From Pseudalkalibacillus hwajinpoensis (GTDB lineage Bacteria > Bacillota > Bacilli > Bacillales > Guptibacillaceae), in contig NZ_JADFCM010000001.1 of NCBI RefSeq assembly GCF_015234585.1, positions 930,001-994,000 of the forward strand: a DNA stretch of 64,000 bases. The letters run 5' to 3'. How positions within the stretch are numbered: position 1 is the stretch's first letter; each line of letters begins with the position of its first letter. Position numbers and translations under genes: made by a program. Below, piece after piece: positions 46,570 to 56,800 of this stretch. The notes beneath the pieces were generated by a model. The model saw only the letters and a program-made list of their open reading frames with translations, was not told where the DNA came from and did no database searches.

Positions 46570-47676
46570 ATGAAGAGAAAAGTTGCGGTATTACCCGGTG
46601 ATGGAATTGGTAAAGAAGTAATGGAAGGAACGATGAAAGTTCTGAATGCCGTGGCAGATCGATTTGGCCATACGTTTGAATTTCAACAGGGAAAAATTGG
46701 AGGGGCTGCTATTGATGAGGATGGCTCGCCACTACCAGATGAAACACTGCGCATCTGTAGGGAAAGCGATGCTGTTCTACTAGGTGCTGTCGGTGGTCCT
46801 AAGTGGGAAACTCTTCCTGGCCATCTTCGTCCTGAACGAGGTCTTCTTGGTATTCGAAAAGAACTAGGCTTGTTTGCGAACCTTCGTCCTGTGACGGCAT
46901 TTGAAAGTCTATTAGATGCATCTCCACTTAAACCGGATCGGATTAAAGGTGTGGATATGTTAATTGTTCGCGAATTAACGGGTGGTTTGTACTTCGGTAC
47001 TCCGAGTGAGCGTCGTCAAAATGGGAAAGAAGTTGTTGATACGCTTCATTACACAAGAGAAGAAATCGAACGTATTGTGGATCAGGGATTTGAAGCTGCA
47101 AGTAAGCGAAACAAGAAATTAACGAGCGTAGATAAAGCGAACGTTCTAGAATCAAGCCGAATGTGGAGAGAAATCGTTGAAGAAAAAGCGAAGAATTATC
47201 CTGAAGTAGAAGTGGAGCATATGCTTGTCGATGCGGCAGCAATGAAACTGGTTCAAAACCCGGCTCACTTTGATGTTATTGTAACGGAGAATCTATTTGG
47301 AGATATTTTGAGCGATGAAGCCTCGATGATCACAGGATCACTTGGAATGTTGCCTTCCGCAAGTCTTCGTAGCGACGGTTTTGGAATGTATGAACCAGTA
47401 CACGGTTCAGCGCCAGACATCGCAGGGAAAAACCTTGCGAATCCCCTGGCGATGATTTTATCAAGTGCAATGATGCTGAAGTATTCATTCGATATGAATG
47501 AAGAAGCGGAGTCAATCGAAAAGGCTGTGAAAGAAGTACTTGATGCCGGATATTATACGAATGATCTTGCAAATGGCTCGCCGAAAGCTCTTGGGACAGA
47601 CGCTATGATCAAGAAAGTGATTTATCAATTAGAAGAAGCGGATGCTACAGCAGGCATCATGGAAGCATACGCTTAA
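46570..47676 (+). CDS. leuB: 3-isopropylmalate dehydrogenase
   Basis: A 368-residue NAD-dependent dehydrogenase. VAVLPGDGIGKEVMEG opens it, RELTGGLYFGTPSER and YTREEIERI bind substrate, and NLFGDILSDEASMITGSLGMLPSA with YEPVHGSAPDIAGK binds metal and NAD. It oxidises isopropylmalate. AGGGAGGTTAGAAGG precedes the ATG at 46570; an in-frame GTG upstream lies in the leuA end. Confidence 0.96.
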   Translation: MKRKVAVLPGDGIGKEVMEGTMKVLNAVADRFGHTFEFQQGKIGGAAIDEDGSPLPDETLRICRESDAVLLGAVGGPKWETLPGHLRPERGLLGIRKELGLFANLRPVTAFESLLDASPLKPDRIKGVDMLIVRELTGGLYFGTPSERRQNGKEVVDTLHYTREEIERIVDQGFEAASKRNKKLTSVDKANVLESSRMWREIVEEKAKNYPEVEVEHMLVDAAAMKLVQNPAHFDVIVTENLFGDILSDEASMITGSLGMLPSASLRSDGFGMYEPVHGSAPDIAGKNLANPLAMILSSAMMLKYSFDMNEEAESIEKAVKEVLDAGYYTNDLANGSPKALGTDAMIKKVIYQLEEADATAGIMEAYA

Positions 47677-47703
47677 TGACAAACAGGTAAGAGGAGGATG
47701 GGT

Positions 47704-49110
47704 GTGGAGCCGAAAACGATTATTGAAAAGATTTGGGATAAACACGTTGTGCATGAAGAAGAAGGTAGCCCGGATCTCCTATATATAGACTTGCATCTTG
47801 TTCATGAAGTGACTTCTCCGCAGGCCTTTGAGGGTCTGCGGATGAATAGTAGAAGTGTAAGAAGACCAGATTTAACCTTTGCTACTATGGACCACAACGT
47901 TCCAACCATTGCACGTCATATTATTAATGACCCTGTATCAAAAGTTCAAATGGAGAAGCTTGAAGAGAACTGTCATGAATTTGGAGTGGAAATCGCCGAT
48001 ATTAATCATCCAGATCAAGGGATTGTTCACGTCATTGGTCCTGAGCTGGGCTTAACGCAGCCAGGAAAAACGATCGTTTGTGGTGACAGTCATACCTCAA
48101 CACATGGGGCGTTTGGTGCCCTTGCCTTTGGGATTGGAACGAGTGAAGTAGAGCATGTTCTTTCTACTCAAACGCTATGGCAATCAAGACCCAAAACAAT
48201 TGAAATACGTGTGAACGGACGCCTTGGTTCTGGGGTGACCGCTAAAGATTTAATTCTTGCTGTTATTGCTAAATTTGGTGTTAATGCAGGTACTGGCGCG
48301 GTTGTGGAGTACACAGGCGAAGCGATTCGAAATATGACAATGGAAGAACGTATGACTGTTTGTAACATGTCAATTGAAGCTGGCGCAAAAGCAGGGCTTA
48401 TTAGCCCAGATGAGACTACCTTTTCCTATTTAAAAGGAAAAAGACATGTTCCAGAAGATTTTGATCGAGCTGTTGCTGAGTGGAAAGAACTCGCATCTGA
48501 TCCAGGAGCAATGTATGATGAAGTGCTCGAAATTGGAGCTGACGAAATCGAGCCACAAGTAACATGGGGGACGAATCCTTCAATGGGATCATCTGTCTAT
48601 GCTCGCGTTCCTTTCCCTGAGGATTATGCAGATCCAGGTGACCAAAAAGCAATTAAGCAAGCTCTTGCCTATATGGATCTTAAACCGGGAACGCCTATTC
48701 AAAATATAGATATTCAATATGTTTTCATCGGATCGTGTACGAATTCACGATTAAGTGATCTGCGTTCGGCCGCTGATATTGTTCGTGGTCGAAAAGTTCA
48801 CGAAGGTGTGACTGCTCTCGTAGTACCAGGATCTAAATCAGTGAAGGATGCAGCTGAAGCAGAAGGGTTAGATACAATCTTTAAAGAAGCTGGGTTTGAG
48901 TGGCGAGAAGCAGGATGTAGCATGTGTCTTGCGATGAATGATGACATTGTTCCACCAGGCGAGCGCTGCGCGTCTACATCTAACCGTAATTTTGAAGGGC
49001 GTCAGGGGAATGGCGCTAGAACACATCTTGTCAGCCCAGCTATGGCTGCAGCTGCTGCCATTGAAGGCCGATTTACAGACGCTAGAAAAATAAAACCTCT
49101 TGTAGTGTAA
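47704..49110 (+). CDS. leuC: 3-isopropylmalate dehydratase large subunit
   Basis: A 468-residue aconitase-family subunit. Three cysteines that hold the 4Fe-4S cluster lie in FIGSCTNSR and [11 protein letters not shown], with [24 protein letters not shown] as the other motif. GAGGAGG is directly followed by an ATG at 47698 (no spacing), so I prefer GTG at 47704. With LeuD it converts 2- to 3-isopropylmalate. It depends on iron-sulfur assembly, supplied by the suf genes at 56 kb. Confidence 0.95.
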   Translation: MEPKTIIEKIWDKHVVHEEEGSPDLLYIDLHLVHEVTSPQAFEGLRMNSRSVRRPDLTFATMDHNVPTIARHIINDPVSKVQMEKLEENCHEFGVEIADINHPDQGIVHVIGPELGLTQPGKTIVCGDSHTSTHGAFGALAFGIGTSEVEHVLSTQTLWQSRPKTIEIRVNGRLGSGVTAKDLILAVIAKFGVNAGTGAVVEYTGEAIRNMTMEERMTVCNMSIEAGAKAGLISPDETTFSYLKGKRHVPEDFDRAVAEWKELASDPGAMYDEVLEIGADEIEPQVTWGTNPSMGSSVYARVPFPEDYADPGDQKAIKQALAYMDLKPGTPIQNIDIQYVFIGSCTNSRLSDLRSAADIVRGRKVHEGVTALVVPGSKSVKDAAEAEGLDTIFKEAGFEWREAGCSMCLAMNDDIVPPGERCASTSNRNFEGRQGNGARTHLVSPAMAAAAAIEGRFTDARKIKPLVV

Positions 49111-49125
49111 AAGGAGTGAGACGTC

Positions 49126-49716
49126 CTGGAACCGATTAATAAATACAAAGGGATCGTTTATCCCCTTGAGCAGGTTAACGTAGATACAGATCAAATTATT
49201 CCGAAGCAGTTTTTAAAGAGAATTGAACGGCAAGGCTTTGGTCAGTTTCTTTTTTACAATTGGCGGTTTGATGATGATGGTCAACCGCGTGAAGATTTTA
49301 ATTTGAACGAACAACAATACCAGCATGCTTCTATTCTAGTGTCGGGTAAAAACTTTGGGTGTGGTTCATCAAGAGAACATGCTCCATGGGCCCTTCTAGA
49401 TTATGGGTTTCGAATTGTCATTGCGACAAGCTTTGCTGATATCTTTTATAACAACTGTGTAAAAAACGGTATACTTCCTATCGCTCTTGATCAAGAAACG
49501 ATCTCGGAGCTTTTTCAAAAAGCGAAGGATGGATACGAACTTAGCGTAGACCTAAGTAAACAGCAAGTAATTGATGGAGAAGGACTAAATGCGTCGTTCG
49601 AGATCGATCCTTATTGGAAAGAAATGCTGTTAAATGGATGGGATGAAGTATCTCGAACTTTATCTCTCGAAGATAAAATTAAATTATATGAAGAAAAACA
49701 ACTTGTAGGAGAGTGA
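49126..49716 (+). CDS. leuD: 3-isopropylmalate dehydratase small subunit, CTG start
   Basis: A 196-residue protein. The conserved family start (M)EPINKYKGIVYPLEQVNVD is encoded, yet no ATG, GTG or TTG lies between the in-frame stop at 49117 and the first motif. AAGGAG at 49111-49116 is nine bases before a CTG at 49126, so the start codon must be CTG (or another weak one). Later motifs (DTDQIIPKQFLK, FGCGSSREHAPWALLDYGF) are intact. It overlaps ilvA by four bases. Confidence 0.9.
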   Translation: MEPINKYKGIVYPLEQVNVDTDQIIPKQFLKRIERQGFGQFLFYNWRFDDDGQPREDFNLNEQQYQHASILVSGKNFGCGSSREHAPWALLDYGFRIVIATSFADIFYNNCVKNGILPIALDQETISELFQKAKDGYELSVDLSKQQVIDGEGLNASFEIDPYWKEMLLNGWDEVSRTLSLEDKIKLYEEKQLVGE

Positions 49717-50723
49717 ATGACGTTGGGAATTACCAGGAGAAATATAACGTTCATGTCGTAAAAGCAATGGAGAATTTGCTGGAAGCCGTCCACAGGACCC
49801 CGCTTCAGCAGTCGACAACGCTTAATGATTATACAAATAGAGATGTCTTCATGAAGATGGAAAACCTTCAACGAACGGGTTCCTTCAAACTTCGAGGTGC
49901 CTATAACAAAGTTGCGTCGCTAACGGATATTGAGGCAGCGCGAGGGATTGTTGCTGCATCGGCTGGAAACCATGCTCAGGGAGTGGCGCTTTCTGCTAGA
50001 GAGCGTGGAATTAAAGCTAAGATTTATATGCCCGTCCATACACCGACAAGCAAAATTGATGCGACGCGATCTTATGGAGCAGAGGTTGTTCTTGAAGGAG
50101 AATCGTATAACGAAGCGTTTAGTGGAGCGGATCGTGAGCGTGTTGAGAAAGGGGCCACATTCGTTCATGCTTTCGATGATCCTGAAGTAATGGCAGGACA
50201 GGGAACGGTTGCACTCGAAATGATGCAACAATGTCCTGACTTAGATGCGATTCTCGTGCCTGTTGGAGGTGGAGGATTGTTAGCTGGAATGGCGATGGCG
50301 ATTAAGTCGTTCTTTCCTCACGTGAAAATCATCGGAGTCCAGGCTTCTGAAGCATCTGCGACATGGAATCGATTTAAAGGTACTGGTCCTCTTGTCCTTC
50401 AATCTGTCAAATCGATTGCAGACGGTATTTCTGTGAAAGAAGCTGGAAAATTAACCTTTCCAATTATTGAAGAGCTTGTTGATGATATGCTAACCGTGTC
50501 AGAAGAAGAAATTGCTACAGCGATTGTCTTTATGCTTGAGAGACACAAAACGCTTGTAGAAGGTGCGGGTGCTGCATCGGTAGCTGCTGTCTTATGCAAG
50601 TCTAATCGTTTAGAAGGTAAGAGAATTGGTGTTGTTGTTAGTGGAGGGAATGCGGATCTTGCGAAAATATCCCTTTATAAACAACTTTCTCAACGAGCGA
50701 AAACCATCAGGCGAATAAGCTGA
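49713..50723 (+). CDS. ilvA: Threonine ammonia-lyase, short form
   Basis: A 336-residue PLP enzyme making 2-ketobutyrate for isoleucine. The PLP lysine Lys59 lies in RTGSFKLRGAYNKV, the phosphate-binding loop is VPVGGGGLLAG, and SGGNADLAKIS closes the catalytic domain. The usual C-terminal ACT-like regulatory domain of biosynthetic IlvA (about 420 residues in B. subtilis) is missing. Start GTG at 49713 overlaps leuD by four bases. Last gene of the operon; its stop codon lies inside the terminator stem. Confidence 0.9.
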   Translation: MNDVGNYQEKYNVHVVKAMENLLEAVHRTPLQQSTTLNDYTNRDVFMKMENLQRTGSFKLRGAYNKVASLTDIEAARGIVAASAGNHAQGVALSARERGIKAKIYMPVHTPTSKIDATRSYGAEVVLEGESYNEAFSGADRERVEKGATFVHAFDDPEVMAGQGTVALEMMQQCPDLDAILVPVGGGGLLAGMAMAIKSFFPHVKIIGVQASEASATWNRFKGTGPLVLQSVKSIADGISVKEAGKLTFPIIEELVDDMLTVSEEEIATAIVFMLERHKTLVEGAGAASVAAVLCKSNRLEGKRIGVVVSGGNADLAKISLYKQLSQRAKTIRRIS

Positions 50724-50731
50724 TGGTTTTC
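50700..50731 (+). terminator. Terminator of the ilv-leu operon
   Basis: AAAACCATCAG pairs with CTGATGGTTTT around a nine-base loop; the ilvA stop codon (50721-50723) is within the right arm. Confidence 0.85.
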
Positions 50732-50855
50732 TAATGGGATTCAAGGCATATATTTTAGATTATTCCGACTTTTTGCTCAGTAATTGACACTCATAAAGTA
50801 CCATGCTAGAATTCATTTAGCACTTAACCACAGTAAAGTAATAACAACTATATAT

Positions 50856-51019
50856 CTCTTATTCAGAGAGGTGGAGGGACTGGCCCTATGAAGCCCGGCA
50901 ACCGTCAAACGACTCGTTTGAAAAGGTGCCAATTCCTGCAAAGCGATTGCTTTGAGAAATGAGAGGAAGACATCGATTTATCAAATGCCTTTCTGCTCAA
51001 AGCAGAAGGGCATTTTTTT
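50856..51019 (+). promoter_or_regulatory. SAM-I (S-box) riboswitch with terminator, metNIQ
   Basis: P1 is CTCTTATT (50856-50863) with AATGAGAG (50959-50966), and the core again has GAGGGACTGGCCC, GAAGCCCGGCAACC and GGTGCCA. The terminator ATGCCTTTCTGCT / AGCAGAAGGGCAT with seven T lies at 50985-51019. The aptamer core matches the metX copy almost base for base, while the terminator differs. Confidence 0.97.
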
Positions 51020-51144
51020 ACTTTACTATACAAAGTGATAAGCGAATTAGGTTTCTAAGTGCATAGAAATAAAGAACAAAGGCATGGGACTGAAGTCCTT
51101 TTTCAGGTAGCTGATCATGCAAATGCATAAAGGATGTGAGACAT

Positions 51145-52167
51145 GTGATTGAGCTTAAAGGCATTAATAAGACCTTCTTTTCGAAATCCGGGAAGGTGGA
51201 AGCCGTTAAGGAAGTTAACCTTGAAGTCAAAAAAGGCGAAATATTTGGTGTTATTGGCTATAGTGGTGCTGGGAAAAGTACGCTAATTCGAATGCTTAAC
51301 CTTCTTGAGAGACCTACTGATGGGACAGTCACAGTGGCTGGTAATAATCTATCTTCTCTTAAGGGAAAAGATCTTCGTGCAGCAAGACAGGAAATCGGAA
51401 TGATTTTCCAGCATTTTAATATTCTCTGGTCAAGAACGGTACGGGATAACATCGCGTTCCCTCTTGAAATATCAGGTTTTCCGAAAGAAAAGAGAATGAA
51501 GCGTGTTGATGAATTAATTAACCTTGTTGGACTCGAAGGTAGAGAAGGAGCTTATCCTTCACAACTAAGTGGTGGACAAAAGCAGCGAGTGGGTATTGCG
51601 AGAGCACTTGCTAACAATCCAAAGGTTTTGCTTTGTGATGAAGCTACTTCTGCTTTAGATCCTAAAACGACGGATAGCATTCTAGAACTTCTGACTGAAA
51701 TTAATCAGAAGCTTGGCCTTACGATTGTCCTTATCACGCATGAAATGCACGTCATACGAAAAATTTGCCATCGTGTAGCCGTTATGGAGAATGGACGAGT
51801 AGTGGAGAATGGTTCTGTCCTTGAAGTTTTCCACCATCCGCAGGAAGAGATTACGAAAGACTTTGTTAATCAGCTAAGCGAGCCTGAAGAAATGAAGGAA
51901 TCGATTGCACATCTGGCAACGAGTCAGGATGGAAAACTTGTTCAGTTTACCTTTGTGAAAGGAAAAACAGGTTCACCACTTGTGACAGAGTTGATTCGTA
52001 AATTTGATGTAGAAGTCAACATTATTCAAGGGAAGATTTCTCATACACAGGATGGTCCTTATGGAAAACTTTCTGTGTTCCTTAAAGGGGAACCAGCTGT
52101 GGTAGAAAAGGCCTTGAATTATGTGCAAGCCCAAGGTGTTAAAGCGGAGGTGATTACGAATGACTGA
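51145..52167 (+). CDS. metN: Methionine ABC transporter ATP-binding protein
   Basis: A 340-residue ATPase. Walker A is GYSGAGKS, signature LSGGQKQR, Walker B VLLCDEATSALDP; the C-terminal ~75 residues (from about 265) form the NIL domain that binds methionine and inhibits uptake. GTG at 51145 follows AAAGGATGTGAG; an earlier GTG at 51136 has no spacing. Overlaps metI by eight bases. Controlled by the S-box leader. Confidence 0.95.
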   Translation: MIELKGINKTFFSKSGKVEAVKEVNLEVKKGEIFGVIGYSGAGKSTLIRMLNLLERPTDGTVTVAGNNLSSLKGKDLRAARQEIGMIFQHFNILWSRTVRDNIAFPLEISGFPKEKRMKRVDELINLVGLEGREGAYPSQLSGGQKQRVGIARALANNPKVLLCDEATSALDPKTTDSILELLTEINQKLGLTIVLITHEMHVIRKICHRVAVMENGRVVENGSVLEVFHHPQEEITKDFVNQLSEPEEMKESIAHLATSQDGKLVQFTFVKGKTGSPLVTELIRKFDVEVNIIQGKISHTQDGPYGKLSVFLKGEPAVVEKALNYVQAQGVKAEVITND

Positions 52168-52828
52168 ATCGTTATTTCCTAACGTCAGGTGGGAATCTAT
52201 GTGGGAAGCCACTCTACAAACAGCGTACATGACGGCAATTTCGGTGCTGGCAACGTTTATTCTCGGAATCCTCCTTGGATTATTGTTGTTTCTAACAGGT
52301 AGAGGGAACATATGGGAAAACAAATTTGTGAATAGTATTATTGCCGGAGTCGTGAACTTATTTCGCTCCATACCATTTATCATTTTGATTATCTTGCTGA
52401 TCCCTCTTTCGGTTTACATTATAGGGACGATGCTAGGTGCTAATGCTGCCCTTCCAGCCCTTATTGCAGGAGCGGCGCCATTTTATGCGAGAATGGTTGA
52501 AATTGCTTTACGTGAAGTGGATAAAGGGGTCATTGAAGCTTCTCAGTCAATGGGAGCATCCAATGGTTCGATTATTTTTAAAGTGCTTCTACCAGAAGCA
52601 ATGCCAGCCCTTATTTCAGGAATCACTGTGACGGCGATAGCTCTTGTAAGCTATACCGCTATGGCTGGTGTCGTAGGCGCAGGGGGTCTCGGAAACCTCG
52701 CTTATCTTGAAGGTTTCCAACGGAACAATCCTGACGTGACACTTGTTGCAACAGTATTGATATTAGTAATTGTTGCGATTCTTCAGGTTTGTGGAGACGT
52801 TGCAACACGAGTAATAGATAAAAGATAA
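52160..52828 (+). CDS. metI: Methionine ABC transporter permease
   Basis: A 222-residue permease (metP in Bacillus naming) with five hydrophobic segments. The EAA-type coupling loop lies in EVDKGVIEASQSMGASNGSIIFKVLLPEA. It translocates methionine with MetN and MetQ. Eight-base overlap with metN and a 20-base gap to metQ. Confidence 0.95.
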   Translation: MTESLFPNVRWESMWEATLQTAYMTAISVLATFILGILLGLLLFLTGRGNIWENKFVNSIIAGVVNLFRSIPFIILIILLIPLSVYIIGTMLGANAALPALIAGAAPFYARMVEIALREVDKGVIEASQSMGASNGSIIFKVLLPEAMPALISGITVTAIALVSYTAMAGVVGAGGLGNLAYLEGFQRNNPDVTLVATVLILVIVAILQVCGDVATRVIDKR

Positions 52829-52848
52829 TGAGGAGAAAAGGAGAGATT

Positions 52849-53691
52849 ATGTTGAAAAAGTTTTTATCACTAATAGCAGTTCTTGCTCTTGCAGTTCTTG
52901 CTGCATGTGGCAACAATGGTGGAAACAGCGAAGGTTCTGGTGAAGGTGAAGATTCGAAGAAAATCGTAGTAGGTGCATCAAACATTCCCCATGCTGAAAT
53001 TCTTGAAGAAGCTAAGCCGATGTTAGAGGAAAAAGGAATAGAGCTTGAAATTAAAACATTCCAGGATTACATTCTACCTAATAAGACGCTTGCAAATGGT
53101 GAATTAGATGCAAACTACTTCCAAACAATACCTTATATGGACTTGCAAATGGAAGAAAACGATAATTATGACTTCGTGAACGCTGGAGGCATTCATATCG
53201 AGCCAATCGGTGTTTACTCTCAGGATTACAAGAGCTTAGATGAGCTTCCTGATGGTGCTCAAATCATAATGAGTAACTCTGTTTCTGACCATGGACGTAT
53301 GCTTTCATTACTTGAAGCACAGGGCCTTATCACATTAAAAGAAGGTGTAAAGGCTTCAGATGCAACAGTTGAAGATATTGCTGAAAACCCTAAGAATATT
53401 GATTTCAAAACAGATGTTGAGGCTTCACTGCTTCCACAGATTTACCAGCAAGGTGAAGGTGATGCAGTGATGATCAATACAAACTATGCGATTGATGCAG
53501 GACTTAATCCTCAAGAGGATGCCATTGCACTTGAAAATTCAGACTCACCATATGTGAATGTGATTACAGTAAACAAAGGTGACGAAGACAATGAAGCGAT
53601 CCAGGCGTTAGTAGAAGTTCTTCATTCTGATGAAATTCAAAGCTTTATTGAAGAAGAATACGATGGCGCTGTTGTACCAGTAGACAAATAA
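52849..53691 (+). CDS. metQ: Methionine-binding lipoprotein
   Basis: A 280-residue substrate-binding lipoprotein. The signal peptide ends in VLAACGNN with the lipidated cysteine; a Gly/Ser/Glu linker leads to the NlpA/MetQ fold (IVVGASNIPHAEILEEAKPMLEEKGIELEI). AAGGAGAGATT precedes the ATG at 52849. Last gene of the metNIQ operon, followed by a terminator shared with ldh. Confidence 0.95.
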   Translation: MLKKFLSLIAVLALAVLAACGNNGGNSEGSGEGEDSKKIVVGASNIPHAEILEEAKPMLEEKGIELEIKTFQDYILPNKTLANGELDANYFQTIPYMDLQMEENDNYDFVNAGGIHIEPIGVYSQDYKSLDELPDGAQIIMSNSVSDHGRMLSLLEAQGLITLKEGVKASDATVEDIAENPKNIDFKTDVEASLLPQIYQQGEGDAVMINTNYAIDAGLNPQEDAIALENSDSPYVNVITVNKGDEDNEAIQALVEVLHSDEIQSFIEEEYDGAVVPVDK

Positions 53692-53699
53692 GAAAGAAA

Positions 53700-53737
53700 A
53701 AAGGTTCTCCGTCATTTCGCGGAGAACCTTTTTTTAC
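53700..53737. terminator. Bidirectional terminator metQ / ldh
   Basis: AAAGGTTCTCCG pairs with CGGAGAACCTTT around GTCATTTCG-type loop sequence, with seven T after it and A-rich sequence before it, between convergent genes. Confidence 0.88.
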
Positions 53738-53742
53738 TCATT

Positions 53743-54720
<978 letters not shown>

Positions 54721-54728
54721 TCATAAGC

Positions 54729-54734
54729 ATCATA
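54729..54734 (-). promoter_or_regulatory. -10 element of ldh
   Basis: TATGAT on the minus strand, without a good -35, as expected for an activator-dependent promoter. It is 32 bases centre to centre from the FNR/CRP-type box. Confidence 0.55.
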
Positions 54735-54755
54735 CCGTATCCCTTTACTTATTAG

Positions 54756-54771
54756 TGTGACATACATCACA
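54756..54771 (-). promoter_or_regulatory. FNR/CRP-type box upstream of ldh
   Basis: Read on the minus strand this is TGTGATGTATGTCACA, an exact fit to the Bacillus Fnr consensus TGTGANNTANNTCACA. Its centre lies about 42 bases upstream of the predicted transcription start. Confidence 0.7.
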
Positions 54772-54875
54772 TGTAAACGCACTCATCCAAAAACAATTTA
54801 AAGAAAATGATGGATAGCTTTGTTACCCAATTCTCATACTAGTACGGATGATATTGAATAAAGGAGGCCTGTGTC

Positions 54876-55247
54876 TTGAAACAGGAACAGGAATTTAACA
54901 ACTTTGCAGAAGCGGCGCTACATGATTATAAAGAAGGATTAGGAATGTTTACAGAGAAAATGCCGCAGTTAGCTAAGAAGTATTCGGCATTTACTGAAGC
55001 GTGTTTTAAAGATGGGGAAGTGAGTCAAAAGGAGAAACAAATGATTGCGCTCGGAATATCTATTTTTTCACAAGATGAATATTGCATTATCTACCATACG
55101 AAAGGATGTCTTGACCAAGGATGTTCTGAACAAGAAATACTTGAAACGGTAGGAGTGACAGCTGCATTTGGTGGTGGCGCAGCGATGAGCCAAGCCGTTA
55201 CTCTCGTACAGGAGTGTATGAAGGATTTGAACCAACCGAAGCATTAA
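54876..55247 (+). CDS. Carboxymuconolactone decarboxylase family protein
   Basis: A 123-residue AhpD-like helical protein starting at TTG after AAAGGAGG. The family motif Cys-x2-Cys-x3-His appears as DEYCIIYHTKG, so the first cysteine is replaced by aspartate and only the second, with its histidine, is kept. That would rule out classical disulfide-based AhpD peroxidase chemistry through this pair. Further cysteines (KGCLDQGCSEQ) follow closely. Role unknown; divergent from ldh. Confidence 0.82.
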   Translation: MKQEQEFNNFAEAALHDYKEGLGMFTEKMPQLAKKYSAFTEACFKDGEVSQKEKQMIALGISIFSQDEYCIIYHTKGCLDQGCSEQEILETVGVTAAFGGGAAMSQAVTLVQECMKDLNQPKH

Positions 55248-55475
55248 TGAATTCGTGTTTCTACTATTTAAATAGTGTATTGTGTCGAAGGGGTGAAATA
55301 GGGTGGATATGAGAGGAAAAGTAAGAATGAATGTTTTTTAACTATTCAGAACTTCTTTCACCACTCCGGAAACCCCCTCAACCCTTAAAATGCTGTTTGT
55401 AGCTACTAATGTAACGTGGTAAAGTAATTTTTGTAAGTAAAACGATATTGAAAGGATTGATTCATTATTAGCCCC

Positions 55476-55652
55476 ATGCGGTTAAACCACACACCTGAAA
55501 TGGAAAAGGCGATGTACCAGTCTCACGGAGTTGGCTATGCGGAGTATAGTCGTAATTTCAATAAGCGAATGCAAGTCGAGCGAGAGCGTGAGATGGATCA
55601 CCGTCGGAGTCTCAAAATGGTTAGTGAATTCGACCGTAAACTATCTAGATGA
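55476..55652 (+). CDS. 58-residue basic hypothetical protein
   Basis: The frame from ATG 55476 encodes a charged helical protein (MEKAMYQSHGVGYAEYSRNFNKRMQVER...) rich in arginine and methionine, followed by a terminator. The only ribosome-binding site (AAAGGA, 55451-55456) is 19 bases from that ATG but seven from an in-frame ATT at 55464, so ATT may be the real start. I recognise no family. Confidence 0.6.
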   Translation: MRLNHTPEMEKAMYQSHGVGYAEYSRNFNKRMQVEREREMDHRRSLKMVSEFDRKLSR

Positions 55653-55682
55653 ATCAGCATCCAAAATAACCATGATATACGA

Positions 55683-55709
55683 AAAACCAGTCTTACGACT
55701 GGTTTTTTT
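55683..55709 (+). terminator. Terminator after the 58-residue gene
   Basis: AAACCAGTC pairs with GACTGGTTT around TTAC, followed by seven T. From here to 55996 there is no gene; the gap ends in the suf promoter. Confidence 0.88.
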
Positions 55710-55928
55710 GTATGAAGATAATCACGTGTATTCGTTGTAGCTGTGGTGATTAAATGGTAGGCTTAGAAAGGTATGCAACGAAAAAATAAACGATTCATTC
55801 TCAATTTGAATAGCAAGCTATACCTTGGCTAACGCTATAAAGTATGAGTCTTGCGTTCCTTGATATTAGTTTGGATTTGTTATAAAATAAGAATGAAAAT
55901 AGATTGAGAATGACTCAGCACACATTCC

Positions 55929-55956
55929 TTGACATACACCTTATAGGTACTACAAT
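55929..55956 (+). promoter_or_regulatory. Promoter of the suf operon
   Basis: TTGACA and TACAAT are spaced 16 bases, about 40 bases before sufC. No Fur or other operator is apparent around it. Confidence 0.75.
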
Positions 55957-55996
55957 AAGGAAGGAATAGTATAAACGTTATTGGAGGTATTCACAA

Positions 55997-56782
55997 ATGG
56001 CAGCATCAACTCTAAAGATTGAGAATCTTCATGTTTCCATTGAGGGAAAAGAGATTATCAAAGGATTGAACCTTGAAATAAATGGTGGAGAAATTCACGC
56101 AGTAATGGGGCCGAACGGTACAGGTAAATCTACCCTTGCTTCAGCAATTATGGGCCATCCGAAATACGAAATCACTGAAGGCAGTGTCTTCCTTGATAAT
56201 GAAGATGTACTTGAAATGGAAGTTGATGAGCGTGCAAAAGCTGGACTCTTCCTTGCAATGCAGTATCCAAGTGAAGTAAGTGGCGTAACAAACGCTGATT
56301 TCCTTCGTTCTGCAATCAATGCTCGTCGCGAAGAAGGCGATGAAATTTCTCTAATGAAATTCATCAAAAAGCTAGACGGTAAAATGGCTGAACTTGATAT
56401 GGGTGAAGAATTTGCACAGCGTTACCTTAACGAAGGTTTCTCTGGTGGTGAAAAGAAACGTAACGAAATTCTTCAGCTTATGATGCTTGAACCAAAAATC
56501 GCTGTTCTGGATGAAATTGACTCCGGTCTAGATATCGATGCGCTTAAAGTTGTTTCTAAAGGTGTTAATGCTATGCGCAATGAGAGCTTCGGTTGCTTAA
56601 TTATCACTCACTATCAGCGTCTATTGAACTACATTACACCTGACAAAGTACACGTTATGATGCAGGGTCGTATTGTGAAATCTGGCGGCGCAGAACTAGC
56701 ACAGCGTCTTGAAGAAGAAGGTTATGATTGGATTAAAGAAGAACTCGGTATTAAAGACGAAACAGTTGGTCAAGAAGCGTAA
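55997..56782 (+). CDS. sufC: Fe-S cluster assembly ATPase
   Basis: A 261-residue ABC-type ATPase of the SufBCD scaffold. Walker A is GPNGTGKS, signature [10 protein letters not shown], Walker [13 protein letters not shown], in which the usual DEP is DEI as is common in SufC. It forms a complex with SufB and SufD to build iron-sulfur clusters. First gene of sufC-D-S-U-B. GGAGG lies nine bases before the ATG. Confidence 0.97.
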   Translation: MAASTLKIENLHVSIEGKEIIKGLNLEINGGEIHAVMGPNGTGKSTLASAIMGHPKYEITEGSVFLDNEDVLEMEVDERAKAGLFLAMQYPSEVSGVTNADFLRSAINARREEGDEISLMKFIKKLDGKMAELDMGEEFAQRYLNEGFSGGEKKRNEILQLMMLEPKIAVLDEIDSGLDIDALKVVSKGVNAMRNESFGCLIITHYQRLLNYITPDKVHVMMQGRIVKSGGAELAQRLEEEGYDWIKEELGIKDETVGQEA

Positions 56783-56800
56783 GCAGTAAGGAGGATGACA

